64,000 bases of DNA. It comes from Novosphingobium sp. CECT 9465 (GTDB lineage: Bacteria; Pseudomonadota; Alphaproteobacteria; Sphingomonadales; Sphingomonadaceae). The position numbers and the translations under genes are program-made. The notes beneath the pieces are model-generated. The model saw only the letters and a program-made list of their open reading frames with translations. It searched no databases and was not told the DNA's origin. Location: the NCBI RefSeq assembly GCF_920987055.1, contig NZ_CAKLBX010000001.1:2900501-2964500 (forward strand). The letters run 5' to 3'. Positions 43,630-53,605 of this stretch are shown here, in pieces; position 1 is the stretch's first letter, and the number at the start of each line of letters is the position of its first letter.

Positions 43630-44250
43630 GCCGGTAACCGCGCGCGCGCCGCGATCCTGCGCGGAAAGGCCATCGAACATGGCATCGATGATCCGCGCCA
43701 GCTTTTCCTCGCTCAGTCGGTCCATCAGCAGAACCATCGTGTTCAGCGCGCAATAGGGCGCAACCATCTGATTCACCAGACTGATGGTCTCATCCACCCC
43801 CAGCCCGGCAAAGGCACCATCGCTCATCGCCTCACCGATGATCTCGCCCAGGTAATGATCGGCAAGGTCTATGTAGCTGCGCACCTGTTCGAAATAATCA
43901 TTGCCGATTTCGACGTTGGCCTGAAGCCTGACCGGGTCGTCCTCCCACTTGGCCCGCAGCAGCAGGAAACGACGGGCGAAGAACTCGTACATCTTGCGGC
44001 GGGGCGGAAGATCGCTGGCAAGTACTTCTTCCATGATCGCGACCATCGGCTGGAACCAGTGGTCCGCCATGGCTTCGAGCAGTTCGTCACGCGTTTCGAA
44101 ATAGCGCGAAAGATTGGCGGTCGACATATTCGCGCGGGCGGCAAGTTCGGCCATCGACAGCGCACCGCCACCGCGCTCATCGATAATGGCCTGCGCCAGA
44201 TCGACCAGTCGCGCACGCGTTGCCTCAATATCATTGCGGGTTGGGGCCAT
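43615..44250 (-). CDS. TetR-family regulator
   Basis: A 211-residue repressor-type protein. The start at 44250 (MAPTRNDIEATRARLVDLAQ) removes an implausible upstream extension. The TetR HTH lies at about residues 12-58 (ALSMAELAARANMSTANLSRYFETRDELLEAMADHW). The ligand domain is a helical bundle without recognised specificity. Its target may be the divergent 5'-nucleotidase gene. Confidence 0.88.
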   Translation of the reverse strand: MAPTRNDIEATRARLVDLAQAIIDERGGGALSMAELAARANMSTANLSRYFETRDELLEAMADHWFQPMVAIMEEVLASDLPPRRKMYEFFARRFLLLRAKWEDDPVRLQANVEIGNDYFEQVRSYIDLADHYLGEIIGEAMSDGAFAGLGVDETISLVNQMVAPYCALNTMVLLMDRLSEEKLARIIDAMFDGLSAQDRGARAVTGLRAA

Positions 44251-44420
44251 GACGCGCGGGATCCTGCGAAAGGGGGTGTTGCGGCCATTGTAAGGTGACA
44301 AGGCCCCGCCGACAATCACCACTCCGGCAAGAAAGGCGCTTGCAATGCCTTCAAGCCGCAACGCCGATCGGCTAAGGCGCCGCAACAGGTTGCACCAGAT
44401 ACGAAAAGGCTCCCCCGTCA

Positions 44421-46169
44421 ATGCCATTCCGCCCGCGTCATCTGCTCGCCCTCGGACTGCCCGCGCTGCTGGCTGCCTGCGCCGGGCCAATGGCTGGGCC
44501 GCGCAGTGCGGTGCCGGTCGAAGTCGGCATCGTGGCAATCAACGATTTCCATGGAAGTCTTGAACCGCCGCGCCAATCGGTCAACGCGCCCGATGGCAAG
44601 GGCGGGATCGTGCCTGTGCCCGCAGGCGGCGCGGCGTGGCTCGCCTCTGCCATCGATTCGGTGCGCGGGAAATATGCCCACGCCCTGACCGTTTCGGCGG
44701 GCGACATGATCAGCGCCTCGCAACTGGCATCCTCGCTTTATCTGGACGAGCCGACGATCGGCGTGATGAACCGCATCGGTGTGGACTTCAACGCGGTGGG
44801 CAATCACGAATTTGATCGCGGCCAGCACGAACTTCTGCGCATGCAGAATGGCGGGTGCGAAAAGCTGACCGCCAAGGAACCCTGCGCGATCGAGCCGTTC
44901 ACCGGCGCGAAATTCCGCTATCTGTCAGCCAGCACGGTCAAGGCTGATGGCTCCACGCTGTTCCCGGCAACGGCTCTGCGCACGTTCGGCAGCGGTGGGA
45001 ACGCGGTTACCGTGGGGGTGATCGGGCTGACGCTGAAGGGTACGCCCGCGCTTGTTGTGCCGAGCGGCATCGCAGGGCTGACCTTCGCCGACGAGGCTGA
45101 CACGATCAACGCCGCCGTTCCCGCGCTGAAGGCGCAAGGTGCCGATGCCATCGTCGTGCTGATCCACGAAGGCGCACGAACGCAAGGGACGCCTGATCCC
45201 AACGGCTGCGAAAATCTTGGTGGTGACATCCGCCCGATTCTCGACAGGCTTGATACCCGCGTGGACGTGGTCGTATCGGGCCACACGCACTGGTCCTATG
45301 TCTGCGATTATGGCACGCTCAATCCGGCAAAACCGATCCTGTTGACCAGCGCGGGCGTCTATGGCGAACTCGTGACGGACATCACGCTCAAGATCGATCC
45401 GGTGGCCGGGCGCGTGATTTCCAAGGCCGCCAGGAACGTGATCGTGCAATCGGTGCCTTACACATCGTCACGCGGGCCACTGGCAAACACGCCGCTCTAT
45501 CCGCAATTCGGCCCGCGTGCCGATGTGGCCGAATACGTGGCGAAATATGTCGAGGCATCGAAGGTATTTACCCAGCGCCCGATCGGCAAGATCGACCGCG
45601 CCGCGCCCAAGAACGAAGGCGCGGAAGGCGGCGCGGGGGGACCGCTGGGCAACCTGATCGCGGATGCGCAATTGAACGCCGGTCGTAGTGCAGGCGCGCA
45701 GATCGCGTTCATGAATCCATTCGGCATCCGCGCGCCGCTGGTGCCATCTGCTGACGGCACACTGACCTTTGGCGACATCTACCTGTGCCAGCCCTTCGGC
45801 AACAACGTGGTGACCGCAACGATGACCGGCGCGCAGATCAAGGCGACGCTGGAACAGGGGCTGGACGCCACCGGACCGATCCAGGCGCTCGCACCTTCGG
45901 CGGGCTTTGCATTTACCTATGACCTCAAGCGCCCATCGGGCGACCGCGTCGTTTCGATCACACTCGACGGCCAGTCGCTGGCGATGGACAAGCCCTATCG
46001 CGTCACCGTCAACGGCTTCCTCGGTCTTGGCGGCGATGGCTTCACCGGGTTTGCGGACAAGCCCGATACGGTGACCGGCCCGACAGATATCGACGCGCTG
46101 GAAAGCTGGATCAAGGCCGTGCCGGTGCGTGATGTTCCGCAGGAAAAACGCTCAGCGGCTATCGGTTAA
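44421..46169 (+). CDS. Lipoprotein 5'-nucleotidase/2',3'-cyclic phosphodiesterase family
   Basis: A 582-residue protein with a lipoprotein signal (LGLPALLAAC). The metallophosphoesterase part has VAINDFHGSL, AVGNHEFDRG and VVSGHTHWSYVC. The C-terminal 5'-nucleotidase domain has NPFGIRAPL, LTFGDIYLCQPFGNNVV and VNGFLGLGGDGF, binding the nucleoside. It should hydrolyse extracellular nucleotides in the periplasm for phosphate and nucleoside uptake. Confidence 0.93.
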   Translation: MPFRPRHLLALGLPALLAACAGPMAGPRSAVPVEVGIVAINDFHGSLEPPRQSVNAPDGKGGIVPVPAGGAAWLASAIDSVRGKYAHALTVSAGDMISASQLASSLYLDEPTIGVMNRIGVDFNAVGNHEFDRGQHELLRMQNGGCEKLTAKEPCAIEPFTGAKFRYLSASTVKADGSTLFPATALRTFGSGGNAVTVGVIGLTLKGTPALVVPSGIAGLTFADEADTINAAVPALKAQGADAIVVLIHEGARTQGTPDPNGCENLGGDIRPILDRLDTRVDVVVSGHTHWSYVCDYGTLNPAKPILLTSAGVYGELVTDITLKIDPVAGRVISKAARNVIVQSVPYTSSRGPLANTPLYPQFGPRADVAEYVAKYVEASKVFTQRPIGKIDRAAPKNEGAEGGAGGPLGNLIADAQLNAGRSAGAQIAFMNPFGIRAPLVPSADGTLTFGDIYLCQPFGNNVVTATMTGAQIKATLEQGLDATGPIQALAPSAGFAFTYDLKRPSGDRVVSITLDGQSLAMDKPYRVTVNGFLGLGGDGFTGFADKPDTVTGPTDIDALESWIKAVPVRDVPQEKRSAAIG

Positions 46170-46185
46170 CAATGCCCATCCCCGA

Positions 46186-46309
46186 CCCTTCCCGCAAGCG
46201 GGAAGGGGGAAAAATGAAGGGGACGAAGGACTGTAATAACCACTCCCGCTTGCGGGAGGGGAGCAAGACTTGATGAGCCGCAAGCGAATTTAGTCGCAGC
46301 GGGGTGGGC
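46186..46309 (-). repeat. Dispersed palindromic repeat, copy 1
   Basis: The GCCCACCCCGCTGCGACTA...CTCCCGC/GCGGGAG unit is found on the minus strand at 46243-46309; a further hairpin CCCTTCCCGC/GCGGGAAGGG lies at 46186-46207. It matches copies at 51400 and 53606. It separates the convergent nucleotidase and wecC genes. Confidence 0.75.
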
Positions 46310-46333
46310 ATCGCGCCCACCGCACAAACCAAA

Positions 46334-47638
46334 TCAACCCGCCAACCGCAGCCCCGCACTAACGCTCTCCGCTCCCGGCTGATCCGGCCAGATGCCGCGC
46401 GTGTCGTAGACGACCTTGCCCGACCGTTCGGCCAGCGGGATCACCTTGAACACATCGTGATCGACCAGCACGATCAACACGCCACATTCTTCCAGCGCGG
46501 TGTCGAGATCGATCTGCACCGCGCCGGTGCCTTCGAATTCACGCGGCAATTCGCCAGCGTAAGGCTCCACCACGTTGATCCGATTGCCGAACTGCCGGGC
46601 GAGGCTGGCGGCGACGTAGCGCGCCGGGCTTTCGCGGAAATCGTCGATATTGGCCTTGAACGCAAGGCCAAGGCAGGCGACTTTTTCGTCAGGGTTTGCC
46701 TCGACGAGTTCGGCCGCGCGCTTGACCACGTGATGCATTTTGCCATCGTTCACGTTGCGCGCGGTGCGGATGAGCGGGGTCTGTTCGGGCGCGCTGGCCA
46801 CGATGAACCATGGGTCCACCGCGATGCAGTGCCCGCCCACGCCGGGGCCGGGTTGCAGGATGTTCACGCGCGGGTGGCGGTTGGCAAGACGGATCACCTC
46901 CCACACGTCCAGCCCCATCTTGTCCGCCACCATCGAAAGTTCGTTGGCAAAGGCGATGTTCACGTCGCGATAGGCGTTTTCGACCAGCTTGGTCATTTCG
47001 GCGCTGCGGGCATCGGTGGTGATGCAGGTGCCACGCACGAAGCGCTTGTAGAACGCCAGCGCCTTGCGCGCGCAACGGGGCGTGATGCCGCCGATGGAGC
47101 GATCGTTGTTGGTCAGTTCTTCAAGGATACGGCCAGGCAGCACGCGCTCCGGGCAATAGGCGATGGAAACGTCGGGCGTCTCGCGCGTCTTGCCGGGGAA
47201 TTTCAGGTCGGGACGCAGGCCTGCCATCAGGTCGCGCATCTTCTCGGTCGTCCCGACGGGCGATGTCGATTCAAGAATCACCGTGTCGCCCGCCTTGATC
47301 ACAGCGGCAACCTGCGTGGCGGCGGCAAGGACATAGGAGATATCGGGCGTGTGATGGCCATCCTTCTCGAACGGCGTGGGCACCGCAATCACGAACACGT
47401 CGGAAGGCTCGATCTGGGTCGATGCGCGCAGCAGCCCGCGCTGGACCACGCCATGGACAAGGCCGTCGAGATCCACTTCCTCGATATGAATTTCGCCGCG
47501 ATTGATCGTGTCGACCACCTTCTGCGTTACATCCAGCCCCAACACGCGGCAGCCCGCGCGGGCGATGATCGCAGCAGTAGGCAGTCCGATATAGCCAAGG
47601 CCGACAACACAGACGTCCGGCTTCACATCACCCATCAT
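46334..47638 (-). CDS. wecC: UDP-N-acetyl-D-mannosamine dehydrogenase
   Basis: A 434-residue NAD-dependent enzyme oxidising UDP-ManNAc to UDP-ManNAcA. The Rossmann motif VVGLGYIGLPTAAI is at the N-terminus, the substrate domain centre has NAYRDVNIAFANELSM, and the active-site Cys lies in GPGVGGHCIAVDPWF. The ATG overlaps the end of wecB. The two enzymes form a two-step pathway for surface polysaccharide sugar. Confidence 0.9.
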   Translation of the reverse strand: MMGDVKPDVCVVGLGYIGLPTAAIIARAGCRVLGLDVTQKVVDTINRGEIHIEEVDLDGLVHGVVQRGLLRASTQIEPSDVFVIAVPTPFEKDGHHTPDISYVLAAATQVAAVIKAGDTVILESTSPVGTTEKMRDLMAGLRPDLKFPGKTRETPDVSIAYCPERVLPGRILEELTNNDRSIGGITPRCARKALAFYKRFVRGTCITTDARSAEMTKLVENAYRDVNIAFANELSMVADKMGLDVWEVIRLANRHPRVNILQPGPGVGGHCIAVDPWFIVASAPEQTPLIRTARNVNDGKMHHVVKRAAELVEANPDEKVACLGLAFKANIDDFRESPARYVAASLARQFGNRINVVEPYAGELPREFEGTGAVQIDLDTALEECGVLIVLVDHDVFKVIPLAERSGKVVYDTRGIWPDQPGAESVSAGLRLAG

Positions 47639-48749
47639 TCGCCAGCAACTCCACGATTCGGCGCGATGTCTGCCCATCCCCGAACGGGTTGTGAGCGCGC
47701 GCCATGGCTGAATAGGCAGCCTTATCGTCGAGCAGGGTGAAGATTTCGGAAACGATGGCCTGAACATCGGTGCCAACCAACTTTGCGGTGCCCGCAGTCA
47801 CTCCTTCGGGCCGCTCGGTCGTCTCGCGCATGACGAGGACGGGCTTGCCTAACGCGGGCGCCTCTTCCTGCACCCCGCCCGAATCGGTCAGCATGATCTC
47901 GGCAATGGCCAGCAGGCGCGCGAAGTGCGGGTAATCCAGCGGTTCGATCATCGCCACGTTGGACAGGTCGGCCAGCGCCGCGTCCATCACCTTGCGCACA
48001 TTGGGATTGGGATGGACCGGAAAGATCAGCGCCACGTCGTCGCGCGCCGCGATCCGGCGGATGGCTTCGGCGATGTTCTCAAGGCCCCCGCCAAAGTTTT
48101 CACGGCGATGGCTGGTCACGCCGATGATTCGCTTGCCGGCGAATCGCGCCTCGATTGCGGCCAACCCTTGCGCCAGCGCCGGTTCCGCCGCGATTTTGGC
48201 GGTGACCCACTGCAACGCATCGATCACGGTATTGCCGGTGATATGGACCCCGGCGGCGTCCACGTTCTCGGCCAGCAGCGCGGCTGCCGAAACATCGGTC
48301 GGCGCAAAGTGCAGTTTTGCAATCGTGCCGATGATCTTGCGGTTCACCTCTTCGGGCCAGGGGTGATAGATATTGTGGCTGCGCAGCCCCGCTTCCACAT
48401 GCGCCACCGGAAGCTTGCGGTAATAGGCGGCAAGCGCGCCGGACATGGCCGTGGCGGTATCGCCCTGCACCACCACCCAATCAGGGTTCACCACGTCCAT
48501 CACTTTGCCCAGGCCCGTCAGCAGCGCCGCCGTCAAACCGTCGAGCGTCTGGTCGGGGCGCATCAGGTCAAGGTCATGGTCCGGCACGATCCCGGCGATT
48601 TCGAGCACCTGATCCAGAATCCCGCGGTGCTGCGCCGAAACGCAGGTCACCACGCGGAATCGCGGATCAGCCTGCAATGCGTGCACCACAGGAAACATCT
48701 TTATCGCTTCGGGACGCGTCCCGAACACCACCAGAATCGTCTTTGCCAT
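47628..48749 (-). CDS. wecB: UDP-N-acetylglucosamine 2-epimerase
   Basis: A 373-residue non-hydrolysing epimerase converting UDP-GlcNAc to UDP-ManNAc. MAKTILVVFGTRPEAIKMFPVV at the start, VVQGDTATAMSGALAAYYRKLPVAHVEAGLRS and TSHRRENFGGGLENI are characteristic, and LTDSGGVQEEAPALGKPVLVMRETTERPEG is the donor-binding region. It precedes and overlaps wecC. Confidence 0.95.
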   Translation of the reverse strand: MAKTILVVFGTRPEAIKMFPVVHALQADPRFRVVTCVSAQHRGILDQVLEIAGIVPDHDLDLMRPDQTLDGLTAALLTGLGKVMDVVNPDWVVVQGDTATAMSGALAAYYRKLPVAHVEAGLRSHNIYHPWPEEVNRKIIGTIAKLHFAPTDVSAAALLAENVDAAGVHITGNTVIDALQWVTAKIAAEPALAQGLAAIEARFAGKRIIGVTSHRRENFGGGLENIAEAIRRIAARDDVALIFPVHPNPNVRKVMDAALADLSNVAMIEPLDYPHFARLLAIAEIMLTDSGGVQEEAPALGKPVLVMRETTERPEGVTAGTAKLVGTDVQAIVSEIFTLLDDKAAYSAMARAHNPFGDGQTSRRIVELLANDG

Positions 48750-48856
48750 GGGCAGTCCAATAATCCCCGATCGTTAACCGTGAAATAAGAGCCTCGCATT
48801 AGACAGGCGGCTTATGGCGCGCGCTGGCGCGTCAACCATGAAAGGCCGCCCTTCAC

Positions 48857-50182
48857 GTGACCGTCCAGTTCCCTTCGATTTCTGCCGCGCCTCACAATGG
48901 CCTCGATCCGCTGGTCTCATCGACCACGCGCGTGACCGTGCTGGGCCTCGGCTATGTCGGCCTGCCGCTGGCGGTGGCGCTGGCAAAGAAGTTTTTCGTC
49001 ACCGGCTTCGATATCGATACGCAGCGCATCGGAGAATTGTCCGAAGGGCATGACCGTACGCGTGAAATCGATGCGGATCGCCTTGCCAAATCCAGCCTTG
49101 GCCTGACCAGCGATGCCGCCGTCTGCCCGCCGAGCGATTTCTACATCGTGACCGTGCCCACCCCCATCGACGCTGATAACAACCCCGACCTGCGTCTGGT
49201 CGAATCCGCATCGCGCACCGTGGGCCGCATGCTGCCCGATGCCGTGGCCGAAGGACGCAAGCCGGTGATCGTGTTCGAAAGCACGGTCTATCCCGGCGTC
49301 ACCGAAGACATCTGCGGTCCGCTGCTCGAACAGGTTTCCGGCCTCAAATGCGGCGAGGACTTCTTCCTGGGCTACAGCCCCGAACGTATAAATCCCGGTG
49401 ACCGCGAACACACCATCGACCGCATCACCAAGGTCGTCTCCGGGCAAACTCCCGACGTGCTCGACCGCGTGGCCGACCTCTACGGCGCGATCACCAGCGG
49501 CGGCGTGTTCCGCGCCGCTTCGATCAAAGCCGCCGAAGCCGCCAAGGTGATCGAGAACGCCCAGCGCGATATCAACATCGCCTTCATGAACGAGATCACG
49601 CAGATCTTTTCGAAGATGGACCTTTCGGTGTGGGACGTGCTGGCTGCATCCAACACCAAGTGGAACTTCCTGCCCTTCACCCCCGGCCTGGTCGGCGGGC
49701 ACTGCATCGGCGTCGATCCCTATTACCTCTCGGCCCGCGCCGAAGCACTGGGCCACGATCCGCAAGTGATCCTGGCCGGACGCGGCGTGAACGATGGCAT
49801 GGCGCAATGGGTGGCGCGCGAACTGCACCGCACCCGTGGCAGCAAGGCAGGCAGCGTCCTCGTCCTCGGCCTCACCTTCAAGGAAAACGTGCCCGATTTG
49901 CGCAATTCCAAGGTGGCGGACGTGATTGCCGAACTGCAAGCGCTGGACCACAAGGTCGCCGTCCACGATCCGCATGCCGATACCGCCGAAGCTTTGCTGG
50001 AATATGGGCTGGAACTGGCGGGCGATGCGTTCGAACAGACTTACGACCTCGTGTTCCTTGCCGTACCACACCAGTATTATCTTGCGGCCGGGCCTGACCG
50101 CATTGCCGCGCTGGTCGCGCCGGGCGGAACGCTGGCCGATCTCAAGGGCGTGCTGGGCGAAAAGGCCGACTGGAAGCTTTGA
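48857..50182 (+). CDS. Nucleotide-sugar dehydrogenase, TviB/WbpO-like
   Basis: A 441-residue UDP-sugar dehydrogenase from a GTG start. The Rossmann motif VTVLGLGYVGLPLAVALA, ENAQRDINIAFMNEITQIF and the active-site Cys in LVGGHCIGVDPYYL are clear. TviB-type enzymes make UDP-GalNAcA from UDP-GalNAc. It stands divergent from wecBC and before a capI-like epimerase, so the four genes likely supply acidic sugars for a surface polysaccharide. Confidence 0.9.
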   Translation: MTVQFPSISAAPHNGLDPLVSSTTRVTVLGLGYVGLPLAVALAKKFFVTGFDIDTQRIGELSEGHDRTREIDADRLAKSSLGLTSDAAVCPPSDFYIVTVPTPIDADNNPDLRLVESASRTVGRMLPDAVAEGRKPVIVFESTVYPGVTEDICGPLLEQVSGLKCGEDFFLGYSPERINPGDREHTIDRITKVVSGQTPDVLDRVADLYGAITSGGVFRAASIKAAEAAKVIENAQRDINIAFMNEITQIFSKMDLSVWDVLAASNTKWNFLPFTPGLVGGHCIGVDPYYLSARAEALGHDPQVILAGRGVNDGMAQWVARELHRTRGSKAGSVLVLGLTFKENVPDLRNSKVADVIAELQALDHKVAVHDPHADTAEALLEYGLELAGDAFEQTYDLVFLAVPHQYYLAAGPDRIAALVAPGGTLADLKGVLGEKADWKL

Positions 50183-50317
50183 TCCGCAGCGCCGCGCCCT
50201 TATCCTGCGTCCTCGCGAAGGCCGGGACCTCGGTGATCCGGGTCGGACGTTTCGCTACAAGGCCTGAAGCCCTCGCCTGCGCGGGGGAGCAAAGACAAAT
50301 TGAAGGTGCACTTACCC

Positions 50318-51316
50318 ATGCGCGTCCTCGTTACCGGAGCCGCCGGCTTCATCGGCTACTCCCTGATCACCCGACTGCTCGCGCGGGGCGACGAAGTGAT
50401 CGGCGTAGACATCGTCAACGCCTACTATGACCCCGCGCTCAAGGAAGCGCGCCTCGCCCGGCTTGTCGAACAGGGCAAAGACCGCTTCACCTTCCTGCGC
50501 ACCGATTTCGCCGATTACCCCGCGCTCACCGCCGCGCTCGAAGGCAAGCAGTTCGAACGCGTCGTCCACCTCGGCGCGCAAGCAGGTGTACGCTATTCGA
50601 TCGAAAACCCTCACGCCTATGTGCAGTCGAACCTCGTCGGCCACCTCAACCTGCTCGAAGTCGCGCGCCACCGTGGCGCCGAGCACATGGTCTATGCCTC
50701 GTCCTCGTCGGTCTATGGCGGCAACACCAAGCTGCCGTTCTCGGTTGATGATCGCGTCGATCACCCGATGTCGCTCTATGCCGCCACCAAGAAGGCGGAT
50801 GAATTGATGAGCGAGACTTACGCCCACCTGTATCGCCTGCCGCTGACCGGCCTGCGCTTCTTCACCGTCTATGGCCCGTGGGGCCGCCCGGACATGATGA
50901 TGTGGCTGTTCACAAAGGCAATTCTGGCGGGAGAGCCGATCCAGGTGTTCAATCACGGCGATATGTTCCGCGATTTCACCTATATCGACGACATCGTATC
51001 CGGCGTGATGGCCTGCCTCGACAATCCCCCGCCCGATGACGGCGCGCCCAAGGCCGGCGGCAGCGAAAAGCCCCACCGCCTCTACAACATCGGCAACCAC
51101 AAATCCGAACCGCTGATGAAAGTTATCGGCATCCTCGAAGCCGAACTTGGCCGCAAGGCGGAGATGAACCTCATGCCGATGCAACCCGGCGACGTCCGCC
51201 AGTCGTTCGCCGATATCGATGCGATTTCGGGCGATCTGGGCTACAAGCCGACGACCAGCATCGACGTGGGCGTTCCCAATTTCATCCGCTGGTACAAGGA
51301 ATACCACGGCATCTGA
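50318..51316 (+). CDS. NAD-dependent epimerase, UDP-glucuronate 4-epimerase-like
   Basis: A 332-residue short-chain dehydrogenase-type epimerase. The start at 50318 gives MRVLVTGAAGFIGYSLI with the TGxxGxxG NAD site. The catalytic Tyr-x3-Lys is in MSLYAATKKADELM, and RFFTVYGPWGRPDMMMWLF is the CapI/UDP-GlcA epimerase signature. Last gene of the nucleotide-sugar block. Confidence 0.9.
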   Translation: MRVLVTGAAGFIGYSLITRLLARGDEVIGVDIVNAYYDPALKEARLARLVEQGKDRFTFLRTDFADYPALTAALEGKQFERVVHLGAQAGVRYSIENPHAYVQSNLVGHLNLLEVARHRGAEHMVYASSSSVYGGNTKLPFSVDDRVDHPMSLYAATKKADELMSETYAHLYRLPLTGLRFFTVYGPWGRPDMMMWLFTKAILAGEPIQVFNHGDMFRDFTYIDDIVSGVMACLDNPPPDDGAPKAGGSEKPHRLYNIGNHKSEPLMKVIGILEAELGRKAEMNLMPMQPGDVRQSFADIDAISGDLGYKPTTSIDVGVPNFIRWYKEYHGI

Positions 51317-51399
51317 AAATCCTCCCCCCTGGGGGAGGTGGCAGCCGCAGGCTGACGGAGGGCGTACTCTGGATGCCCCCGCACTAGCGCCGCGCACCA

Positions 51400-51480
51400 G
51401 CCCACCCCGCTGCGACTAGGCTTGCCTACGGCTCACCAAGTCTCGCTCCCCTCCCGCAAGCGGGAGGGACTGGGGGTGGG
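51400..51480 (+). repeat. Dispersed palindromic repeat, copy 2
   Basis: GCCCACCCCGCTGCGACTAG, a middle ending CAAGTCTCGCTCCCCTCCCGC, then GCGGGAGGG. It lies between the 3' ends of the epimerase and the YkgJ-like gene. Confidence 0.78.
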
Positions 51481-51492
51481 CCGCCCAACGCG

Positions 51493-52260
51493 CTACCCCA
51501 AATCCGAAAACGATCCCAAGAACCCGTACCCCGCAGCCACCAGCCTTGCCGGACAATCGAGATCGGCCAGCATCGCGCGCGTAGACTCCCGATTCGTCAC
51601 GATCCGCCAGGCCAGAGGCGCTTCAGGAGCACCCCGTTCCGCCACGTCCAGCGCCTCCAACAAAACCGCGGGCGCTACTTCGCAAACCGCCAGCCCCTCA
51701 CCCGCCATCGCGGTTTCCGCCCAGCCCATCACGCGGACCAACCGCTCCTTGACGGCGACGTCTTCGATCATGGCGGCGCGGTGCGCGGCCAGAATGGATG
51801 CAGCTTGCGGATCGGCAGCCAAGCCGTCACGCTCCAGCACCGGCAGACCTTCACCCCAAGCTTCAGGAGGGCACAGTCGCCGCGCTGGCACCATCGCCTC
51901 GAACGGGCGGCTCTCCAGCGGATAGATCCGGCAAATCCGGGGCCGCGCGTCATAATTCCCGCAGCGCATATCGGGCAGCAAATACGGACAAGCCCCCTCA
52001 TGCCGCGCCACCAGCCGCACATTCACGCGGAACGGCACATCGCCAACGGTCACGGGAAAACTTGTCGCCAATCGCCATTGCGAGGCCGGATCATCAGGAT
52101 CACCATCAGCGTTATAGGTTTCCGGCCAGGGCCAGCCCTCGACCAGCAAATCCACCCAGTGCCCCCGCCCCGCCCAGACCCGCGCTTCGGCCACCGACAG
52201 CGTCAGCCGCAAATCATGGCAACACCGCCCGCACTGCGTACACTCGAATGAGATTTCCAT
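51493..52260 (-). CDS. YkgJ-type Cys-cluster protein
   Basis: A 255-residue protein with the YkgJ CxxCxxCC-type motif at the N-terminus (FECTQCGRCCHD) and a second Cys pair in MRCGNYDARPRICRIYPLE. The family (CxxCxxCC) is predicted to bind zinc or an iron-sulfur centre; its function is not established. It is monocistronic here. Confidence 0.85.
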   Translation of the reverse strand: MEISFECTQCGRCCHDLRLTLSVAEARVWAGRGHWVDLLVEGWPWPETYNADGDPDDPASQWRLATSFPVTVGDVPFRVNVRLVARHEGACPYLLPDMRCGNYDARPRICRIYPLESRPFEAMVPARRLCPPEAWGEGLPVLERDGLAADPQAASILAAHRAAMIEDVAVKERLVRVMGWAETAMAGEGLAVCEVAPAVLLEALDVAERGAPEAPLAWRIVTNRESTRAMLADLDCPARLVAAGYGFLGSFSDLG

Positions 52261-52351
52261 GGGTGGAGGTTAGGCTGATGCGGGTTCACCAAGACAGCGC
52301 AACAGCGCCGATTTTGGACCTATCGGTTGCCCCCACGCCTCCACCCATTCA

Positions 52352-52515
52352 CGTCGCCCCGGACTTGATCCGGGGTGGGGCTACTCCCCTTGTTTCGCGC
52401 AGAGACCATAAAGAAGGATTCTGCGTACGCGACCCTGTGGGCCATCTGTGCAAAGCAGCAGTTAAAGGCCCGCCGTAAAGATAAGCCTCACCCCGGATCA
52501 AGTTGCGGGGCGACG
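52352..52515. repeat. Long inverted repeat
   Basis: The arm at 52352-52381 (CGTCGCCCCGGACTTGATCC...) is matched in inverse orientation by 52485-52515 (...GGATCAAGTTGCGGGGCGACG). The rest of this intergenic gap has no gene. Similar units are common in sphingomonad genomes. Confidence 0.7.
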
Positions 52516-52554
52516 AAGGATTATGAAAATTAGAATGCAGTCTGGCCTATTTCC

Positions 52555-53544
52555 TTAACCGACCGGCATCTGCTGGCTGGCGCAGTGAAACCCGCCGCCC
52601 CCTGCCAGCACCGCATCGCCCATCACGCCCACCGTAGCCCGCTCTGGAAACAGGTCCGCAATCGCCGCCACGCCGTCATCATCGTGCGGCGATCCGAACA
52701 CCGGGACGACCACCAGATTGCTGGTGATCACGAAGTTCATGTAGCTGGCGGGCTGGACGATATTGCCCCATTCGATCCGCCCCGGCGAGGGCACTTCGGC
52801 CACCTCAACACCCATCGCCAGCGCGCGCGCCTTGGCGTCGGCATAGATCGCCGCGTTCGGATCATCCGGCCCGGTGGCGCGCGGCAAGGCCAGCCGGTTG
52901 GGGCCGACGAAGCGCGCGAGGTTATCGACATGGCCATCGGTATGATCGTTGATTAGCCCATCGCCGAGCCACAGCACACGGTCGTAACCCAGATCGCGCA
53001 GCAACCGCGCTTCCAGATCGGCGCGCGACAGATGCGGATTGCGGTTGGGGTTGAGCAGGCACTGTTCGGTCGTCGCCACCAGCCCCGTGCCATCACCATC
53101 CAGCGCGCCGCCCTCCAGAATCCAGTCCGCCTTTGCGCCAAAATCCAGCCCCGCCGACGCCGCCAGATCCGCCCCGATCTCCTGATCGCCGGGCATCAAA
53201 TATTTCTCGCCCCAGCCATTGAAGCCGAACAATCGCGCCTCACGGTTCCCCGCCTCATCCAGCACAACCAGCGGCCCGGTATCGCGCAGCCACACGTCAC
53301 CGTACGTCCGCCGCTCCAGCGTTACCGCCGCCGAAACCAGCGTCCTTGCGCGCATTTCATTGGCCGCATCGCGCACCACCAGCCGCACCTGCTGTCCGCT
53401 ATCGGCAACCGCATTGGCAAAGGCCGCAATCTGCTCCTGCGCCCGGTCGATCACGCCGGACCATTCTTCCGCCAGATGCGGGAAACCGATCCACAACCAG
53501 TCCTGCGGGTGCCATTCGGGCGGCATACGGAAGTTTGCAGTCAT
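52555..53544 (-). CDS. aguA: Agmatine deiminase family protein
   Basis: A 329-residue guanidino-modifying enzyme that converts agmatine to N-carbamoylputrescine in putrescine synthesis. The start at 53544 (MTANFRMPPEWHPQDWLWIGFPH) fits the family. DTGPLVV, GGALDGDGTGLV, NDHTDGHVDNLARFV and the catalytic Cys in GGGGFHCASQQMP near the C-terminus are all present. Confidence 0.93.
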   Translation of the reverse strand: MTANFRMPPEWHPQDWLWIGFPHLAEEWSGVIDRAQEQIAAFANAVADSGQQVRLVVRDAANEMRARTLVSAAVTLERRTYGDVWLRDTGPLVVLDEAGNREARLFGFNGWGEKYLMPGDQEIGADLAASAGLDFGAKADWILEGGALDGDGTGLVATTEQCLLNPNRNPHLSRADLEARLLRDLGYDRVLWLGDGLINDHTDGHVDNLARFVGPNRLALPRATGPDDPNAAIYADAKARALAMGVEVAEVPSPGRIEWGNIVQPASYMNFVITSNLVVVPVFGSPHDDDGVAAIADLFPERATVGVMGDAVLAGGGGFHCASQQMPVG

Positions 53545-53605
53545 AGATTGAGTGTCCGTCGCGAAATCATCGGTGGCCCAGCGTTCTGTCAAACCGGCGA
53601 CGCAG

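Noticed and set aside
46304..47740. 478-codon plus-strand frame opposite wecC
   Set aside because: His- and Arg-rich antisense reading of wecC with no domain.
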